From NCBI GenBank assembly GCA_965222765.1, contig CBDCVG010000034.1:1-64000 (forward strand): a stretch of 64,000 bases of DNA, written 5' to 3'. This document shows, piece by piece, positions 59,921 through 64,000 of the stretch. The stretch is from Caldora sp965222765 (GTDB lineage: Bacteria; Cyanobacteriota; Cyanobacteriia; Cyanobacteriales; Coleofasciculaceae). The position numbers and the translations under genes are program-made. The first letter of the stretch is position 1. Each line of letters begins with the position of its first letter. The notes below the pieces were generated by a model. That model ran no database searches, was not told the origin of the DNA, and was given only the letters and a program-made list of their open reading frames with translations.

Positions 59921-60534
59921 ATTTACACAAAGCAGTAGAGTGACATACTCCCACACTTCCCTATCGGGTAAGTGTGGGCTTCTCAGCGACTCCCGGTATC
60001 CCGTCGGACATTAACTGAGCTTTATTAACGAGACGGGATGCCCCACCGCCCCTTTTCAATACACACATACTAGTTCAATCTATGTACTGTTGAAATTTTA
60101 CCCACCCACAGATAGTTCAGTAAAAGAACAGTTACTGGATGGAACCCGATATTTCAAGTTGTCTAGGTTCAGTTATTGGTAACCAGCATTTTAGGCTTTG
60201 TTACCTTTGCTTATCTTATATTGTAGCACGAATAGTTGTCCCAAGTGTCTAGAGCCTGGCCGGGATTCATCCCACGCCTCCCCTACGGGGTAGGACGTGG
60301 GGCTTCTCCCGGAAGACAGCTAAAAATTTTAGATTAAATCTTGCTGAAAAGACAAGCCCTTGTCTTGAAATGGAATAATTTATTTCCTAGAGATGTCTCA
60401 TATAACCCAAAGTAAATTCACAGAAACAGACACTGAGGTATTTTACGATGCTGAAGATAGCCTCTACCGCAGTTTTTGGGACTCAGATGGTAGTCTTCAC
60501 TCGATAGCCTTGAGGTTACCTTGACTATAAAGAT
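59921..60534. repeat. Two IS200/IS605-type (omega-RNA-like) end remnants, no gene
   Basis: Two related hairpin stretches lie at about 59945-60055 (CTCCCACACTTCCC..GTGTGGGCTTCTC) and 60260-60318 (TTCATCCCACGCCTCCCC, then GTAGGACGTGGGGCTTCTCC). Both have the CCCAC..GTGGG..CTTCTC(CCGG) arrangement seen at the 3' ends of tnpB elements, but no tnpB is left. The region just upstream of the 60535 gene is otherwise plain. Confidence 0.55.
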
Positions 60535-62016
60535 ATGTGTGGAATAGTTGGATTTTTTGGCTCAAATTTACCAGGCTTTGAAGACGCATTGTCAATCTTA
60601 GGTCATCGCGGACCGGATGGTAGTAGTAGCATTTGCCAGGAAAACTATGCTTTAGGACATAATCGTCTTGCCATTATTGATGTAGAAGGAGGACAGCAAC
60701 CATTATACGATTCGCAGAGCAAATTATATGCTATTGCTAACGGAGAAATTTATAACCATCAACAATGGCGCGAACGCTTGCAGGGAAACTACAACTTCTC
60801 AACCAACAGCGATACGGAAATTCTGCTACCGCTCTACCAAAAGTTTGGCACTCAGATGCCTCAAAAACTCAGAGGTATGTTTAGCTTTATCTTGGCTAGC
60901 GAGCGGGAATTCTTTGTCGCTCGCGATCGCTTAGGCATTAAACCTTTATACTATGCCCAAACTGAAGAAGGTTTATTTTTTGCTTCGGAAATCAAAGCTT
61001 TAATAGAGCATGGCGAACAAATTAAAGAGTTTCCTCCAGGACATTATTACCATTCTAATGAGGGTTTACAACCCTACTACGATTTACCCGAAGTCGATGT
61101 GTTTTTAGAAGATGTAGAGGTGATTTTAGAAAAAATTCGCCAAGGACTTTCTCAAAGTGTCCGCAGGCGTTTAATGTCTGACGTTCCTGTAGGAGTATTT
61201 CTCAGTGGAGGACTTGATTCTAGCATCATTGCGGCCTTAATGAAGCGAGAGCTGTCAGAACTACATTCTTTTTCCACCGGATTTGCTAACTCTCCCGATC
61301 TGAAAGCAGCAAGATTAGTAGCAGAATATTTAGGAACAATTCATCACGAATATATTTACTCAGAAGCAGAAATGCTTTCTGTTCTACCCGAGGTAATTTA
61401 CCACTTTGAATCCTATGATGCCGCTTGGTTAAGAAGTTGTGTACCTACCTACTTGCTATCTCATCTTGCTAGCCAATATGTCAAAGTGGTTCTCGGAGGA
61501 GACGCATCAGATGAGTTGTTTGCTGGCTATAGTTATCTAGCTGATTACAATGATGGCAAGAGGTTAAATCAAGAATTGGTATATCGGATTAAAGGATTAC
61601 ATAATCTCAATTTGCAAAAATTAGACAGACTGACAATGGCTCATGGTTTAGAAGCAAGAGTTCCTTTTCTAGATATAGACTTTGTGGAAATGGCACTGAC
61701 TATAGATCCTACCCTCAAGCTTTACCAGAGCTTTGGCATTGAAAAATGGTTGCTCCGTAAAGCTTTTGAAGACTATTTACCCCCAGAAATAGTTTGGCGA
61801 GACAAGATGGAATTTGCTCATGGTTCTGCTTCCTCTAAAGTTTTAGCAGCTCACGCTGAGGCTACTATTTCTGACGAAGATTTCGAGCGGGAACGCTTTC
61901 AGGGAGACCCCATAAAAAGTAAGGAGGAATTACTCTACTACAGGATTTTTGAGCAGTATTTTCCTCAGCCTTATGCCGTCAATTTAGTTGGCAAGTGGGA
62001 TCGAACTTTCCATTAA
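60535..62016 (+). CDS. Asparagine-synthetase-like glutamine amidotransferase (short AsnB family)
   Basis: 493 residues. The N-terminal class II amidotransferase domain starts with the nucleophile Cys2 (MCGIVGFFG) and has LGHRGPDGSS, NRLAIIDVEGG and NGEIYNH. The synthetase domain has the ATP-binding PP-loop LSGGLDSSI and GGDASDELFAGY. Housekeeping AsnB is longer, usually 550-650 residues; short forms often amidate other acids in specialised pathways. It lies 79 bp upstream of a gamma-butyrobetaine-hydroxylase-like gene on the same strand, which suggests one pathway. Confidence 0.88.
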   Translation: MCGIVGFFGSNLPGFEDALSILGHRGPDGSSSICQENYALGHNRLAIIDVEGGQQPLYDSQSKLYAIANGEIYNHQQWRERLQGNYNFSTNSDTEILLPLYQKFGTQMPQKLRGMFSFILASEREFFVARDRLGIKPLYYAQTEEGLFFASEIKALIEHGEQIKEFPPGHYYHSNEGLQPYYDLPEVDVFLEDVEVILEKIRQGLSQSVRRRLMSDVPVGVFLSGGLDSSIIAALMKRELSELHSFSTGFANSPDLKAARLVAEYLGTIHHEYIYSEAEMLSVLPEVIYHFESYDAAWLRSCVPTYLLSHLASQYVKVVLGGDASDELFAGYSYLADYNDGKRLNQELVYRIKGLHNLNLQKLDRLTMAHGLEARVPFLDIDFVEMALTIDPTLKLYQSFGIEKWLLRKAFEDYLPPEIVWRDKMEFAHGSASSKVLAAHAEATISDEDFERERFQGDPIKSKEELLYYRIFEQYFPQPYAVNLVGKWDRTFH

Positions 62017-62095
62017 CAGTTCAATTCTTAGTTAAATTCTTAGTTCAATTCTATTTATCGATAACTCTATTCTATTTATCGATAAAAGGAGTAAT

Positions 62096-63409
62096 ATGGT
62101 CGCATTAGTTCAGCAACTCAAATCGGCTTTTCGCATCCAATCGGTTACCACCGTCGATAACGGGGTGCAAATTACTTGGAAAGATGGTCACGAAAGCTTT
62201 TATCACAACCTCTGGCTGCGGGATACTTGCCACTGTCCCAAATGTTTCCAACCAGATACATTAAGCCTCAACAGTGGAGAAGGAGAAGGACACGACCCCC
62301 TGAAAATGCCACTAAATCCGATCGCTGAAACGGTCAAAATAGACCGCGAAGGAAATTTAGATATCATTTGGGGTGGTGAAGAACCGGGACATCATAGCGT
62401 CTACGATCCATCTTGGCTGAGAGTTCACTGTCAAAAAGAGCCCGCTCTAAAACAGCGACGAAAACCCCAACTGTGGGACTCATCGCTGTCCATCCCATAC
62501 TTCGATTACCAGGAAGTGATGAGGGACGATGAAACGCTACTGCATTGGTTGGATAAAATGCTGGATGTGGGAATGGTAATTATTGACGGCTTTCCCAAAA
62601 CGAGAGAAGCATTTCAGGCATTAGTAGAGCGCGTCGGACCGATACAGCAACGATATCATCCTACCAATATTTATACTTTAAATACAGCGAACCAACTGGC
62701 AGGGAAAATTCACCACTCCTATAAGTACTTGCATCGGCTGGACAATCATACCGATCACGTCTCCTACAACGTTCCTCCCAGACTTCAATTTCTCGGATGT
62801 ATTGAATACGAAAATCCTGACAATGACAGACAAGGATATTCCACTCTGGTAGATGGTTTCAAAATTGCTGAAGTTCTGAGGACTGAGCAGCCAAAATATT
62901 TCGAGCTACTCACCCAAGAGTATATATCAACAGGTCGCAGACGGCTGGGTGTAGAGGAAAAAGTATCTGATAAGGAAAAAGGCACCAAAAAATACCAATG
63001 GGAAATCTATTATCGCCAGCACGTCATTAATTTGGATGAAAATGGCGAAGTTTACCAGATTCGTCACAATAAAAACGACCGGGTACCGCTTGATGTTTCC
63101 TCGGACAAAATTCAAGACTTGTATGCCGCCTACCAAGCATTTACTGCCCTAGCTGAATCTCCAGAGTATAACGCCGAATTTCTTATAGCTCCCGGACAGG
63201 TATTAGTTAACGATAACTGGCGACTGCTCCACGGACGGACGGGTATTCGGAATCCCGGATTACGACGAATTTTACTGGGAGCCTATATTAAACCAGAAAC
63301 TTTCCGCAGTCGGAGGCGACTGTTGCTAGGGAAGAAAAGTGGGTTACCCAATATGTGGTTAATGGGATGCTCAGATCGTGCTCTAGAAATCCTGGGCGAT
63401 CGATATTAG
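62096..63409 (+). CDS. Gamma-butyrobetaine hydroxylase/TauD-like Fe(II), 2-oxoglutarate oxygenase
   Basis: 437 residues. Residues 15-105 are the N-terminal DUF971-type domain with zinc ligands C45, C47, C50 in CHCPKC. The oxygenase domain (about 140-420) has HxD in LDNHTDHVSYN, distal His in NWRLLHGRTGI and the 2-oxoglutarate-binding Arg in RRILLGAYI. This layout is that of gamma-butyrobetaine and trimethyllysine hydroxylases. The ATG follows AAAGGAG at 5 bases. Its pairing with the AsnB-like gene suggests hydroxylation of an amino-acid-derived compound, not carnitine synthesis. Confidence 0.88.
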   Translation: MVALVQQLKSAFRIQSVTTVDNGVQITWKDGHESFYHNLWLRDTCHCPKCFQPDTLSLNSGEGEGHDPLKMPLNPIAETVKIDREGNLDIIWGGEEPGHHSVYDPSWLRVHCQKEPALKQRRKPQLWDSSLSIPYFDYQEVMRDDETLLHWLDKMLDVGMVIIDGFPKTREAFQALVERVGPIQQRYHPTNIYTLNTANQLAGKIHHSYKYLHRLDNHTDHVSYNVPPRLQFLGCIEYENPDNDRQGYSTLVDGFKIAEVLRTEQPKYFELLTQEYISTGRRRLGVEEKVSDKEKGTKKYQWEIYYRQHVINLDENGEVYQIRHNKNDRVPLDVSSDKIQDLYAAYQAFTALAESPEYNAEFLIAPGQVLVNDNWRLLHGRTGIRNPGLRRILLGAYIKPETFRSRRRLLLGKKSGLPNMWLMGCSDRALEILGDRY

Positions 63410-63932
63410 GGACTCTGAAAATACTTGCCAATTTGTGGGCGGTAGCAGTGATTGCTTTCGGTCATCCTAATACCAAAAATCAAAACTTGTGTCATACTTA
63501 GGGTTTGCTTCAAAACTGTGAAAGCCATACCAGATAAGACTTACAGGCACTTATGAGCAAAAAAAGTGCAAGCTTTTTGAGCCCATCGATGCAAAAACCT
63601 TGCACCGCCAGTGGAAAATCCCTAAAACCTAAAACCTTACCTACCACCTAACACCTAAAACCTACCACCTATCCCAACCGGCAATTATGACTTATTCAGC
63701 AAGCCCTAGTTAGGGTTTGCTGAAATAGTAGCGATACTGCTTACCAGATTTTATATCAAGATTATATAAAAAAATACGACATTAATTGATGAAATTTTGC
63801 TCATTAAAATGGATAAATCTATCAAATTCTGCCAACAATCGATCTCACTCATGGTTTTCTATAAATTTCCTCATTTATTTCTAATCTGAGCATTTTAAAG
63901 TCAACTTAAGTCGCCCAATAAGGAGATTTTTT
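63410..63932. repeat. Intergenic region with CTAAAACC heptamer array and a CAGCAAGCCCT palindrome
   Basis: CCTAAAACCTAAAACC/ACCACCTAACACC array at 63622-63672, then a near-perfect palindrome at 63692-63727 (TTATTCAGCAAGCCCTA / TAGGGTTTGCTGAA). The same CTTATTCAGCAAGCCC end is found at 39975. Promoter sequence of the last gene is expected at its right end. No ORF. Confidence 0.65.
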
Positions 63933-64000
63933 ATGATTCGTTCATTAATTAAGTCTACTCTTCTAATCGGTTCACTGACTCTCAGTTGTTTCGGTTTCTC
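63933..64000 (+). CDS. Start of a secreted protein, truncated by the window end
   Basis: ATG 63933 follows TAAGGAGATTTTTT. The visible 22 residues (MIRSLIKSTLLIGSLTLSCF) are a signal peptide; LTLSC could be a lipobox. The mature protein lies outside the window. Confidence 0.7.
   Translation, partial: MIRSLIKSTLLIGSLTLSCFGF

Noticed and set aside
1..64000. tRNA, rRNA, integrase or attachment sites marking a genomic island
   Set aside because: None could be recognised by reading; the accessory look of 6-22 kb rests on gene content and repeats alone.

Overview
The window is a piece of a cyanobacterial chromosome. The octamer GCGATCGC, typical of cyanobacteria, recurs throughout. Several families are cyanobacterial or nearly so: the PatA/PatG-like protease, the PDZ-radical SAM DUF512 protein, many Uma2-like proteins, a WD40-GUN4 protein and a vWA-MoxR-type helix-turn-helix on a receiver. 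The DNA is moderately AT-rich and full of MITE-like hairpins, heptamer tandem repeats, IS200/IS605 remnants and broken genes, as in large filamentous marine or mat-forming cyanobacteria. I cannot fix the genus. I saw no rRNA, tRNA or CRISPR array.

Region by region. 1-6.0 kb holds a truncated acyltransferase-like membrane protein, an SDR oxidoreductase with its TetR repressor (matching operators at both promoters), an Mth938-like protein, a lipoprotein and a degenerate response regulator. 6.0-15.0 kb is the most unusual part. A PatA/PatG-like subtilisin is followed by short precursor peptides with a cyanobactin-like leader (PKQxAPVxR, ending in the PatA recognition site GVEAS). Their cores, however, look like linear amphipathic helices. 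A 360-bp leader cassette is duplicated around a carboxyl-methyltransferase gene, and three phage-type lysozyme paralogues follow, one with all catalytic positions lost. 15-22.5 kb carries a MITE, a two-membrane-segment SLATT/DUF4231-like protein, a patatin phospholipase, a PUD-like membrane protein, a VapBC-type pair, an Uma2 protein and a putative alpha/beta hydrolase. Eight promoters between 6.0 and 21.2 kb share one architecture: four GACT boxes spaced 9-12/13-9, with a -10 element exactly 28 bp after the last box. I call these GACT-box promoters. They lie ahead of the protease, small ORFs, two tiny terminator-ended RNAs, the dead lysozyme, the PUD-like protein and the hydrolase, and so define a candidate regulon.

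22.5-37.5 kb is mostly housekeeping and signalling: lipoyl synthase, a response regulator, RecR (no standard start codon), an MscS channel with a cyclic-nucleotide domain, a hybrid histidine kinase, a phenylacetate-CoA-ligase-like enzyme, a Ser/Thr kinase, a frameshifted AAA ATPase, a cobalamin-binding-like protein and an LRAT-like protein. 37.5-49.2 kb holds a decayed CHAT-domain gene, MITEs, a WD40-GUN4 protein, a 1201-residue ammonium-transporter/histidine-kinase/receiver/cyclase fusion, the DUF512 protein and a decayed IS605-type tnpB element. 49.2-64 kb holds Ssb, a sugar-1-phosphate nucleotidyltransferase/phosphomannomutase fusion, CobK (apparent ATT start), membrane proteins, an Uma2 protein, a DUF4112 protein, IS remnants, a short asparagine-synthetase-like enzyme paired with a gamma-butyrobetaine-hydroxylase-like oxygenase, and the start of a secreted protein.

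My working model for 6-15 kb is a peptide-secretion or peptide-toxin locus. The protease cuts the leader at GVEAS, the methyltransferase may esterify a released peptide, and lysozyme-like proteins act on or bind peptidoglycan. The leader, protease, box spacing and catalytic losses are visible in the sequence; the joint function is inference.
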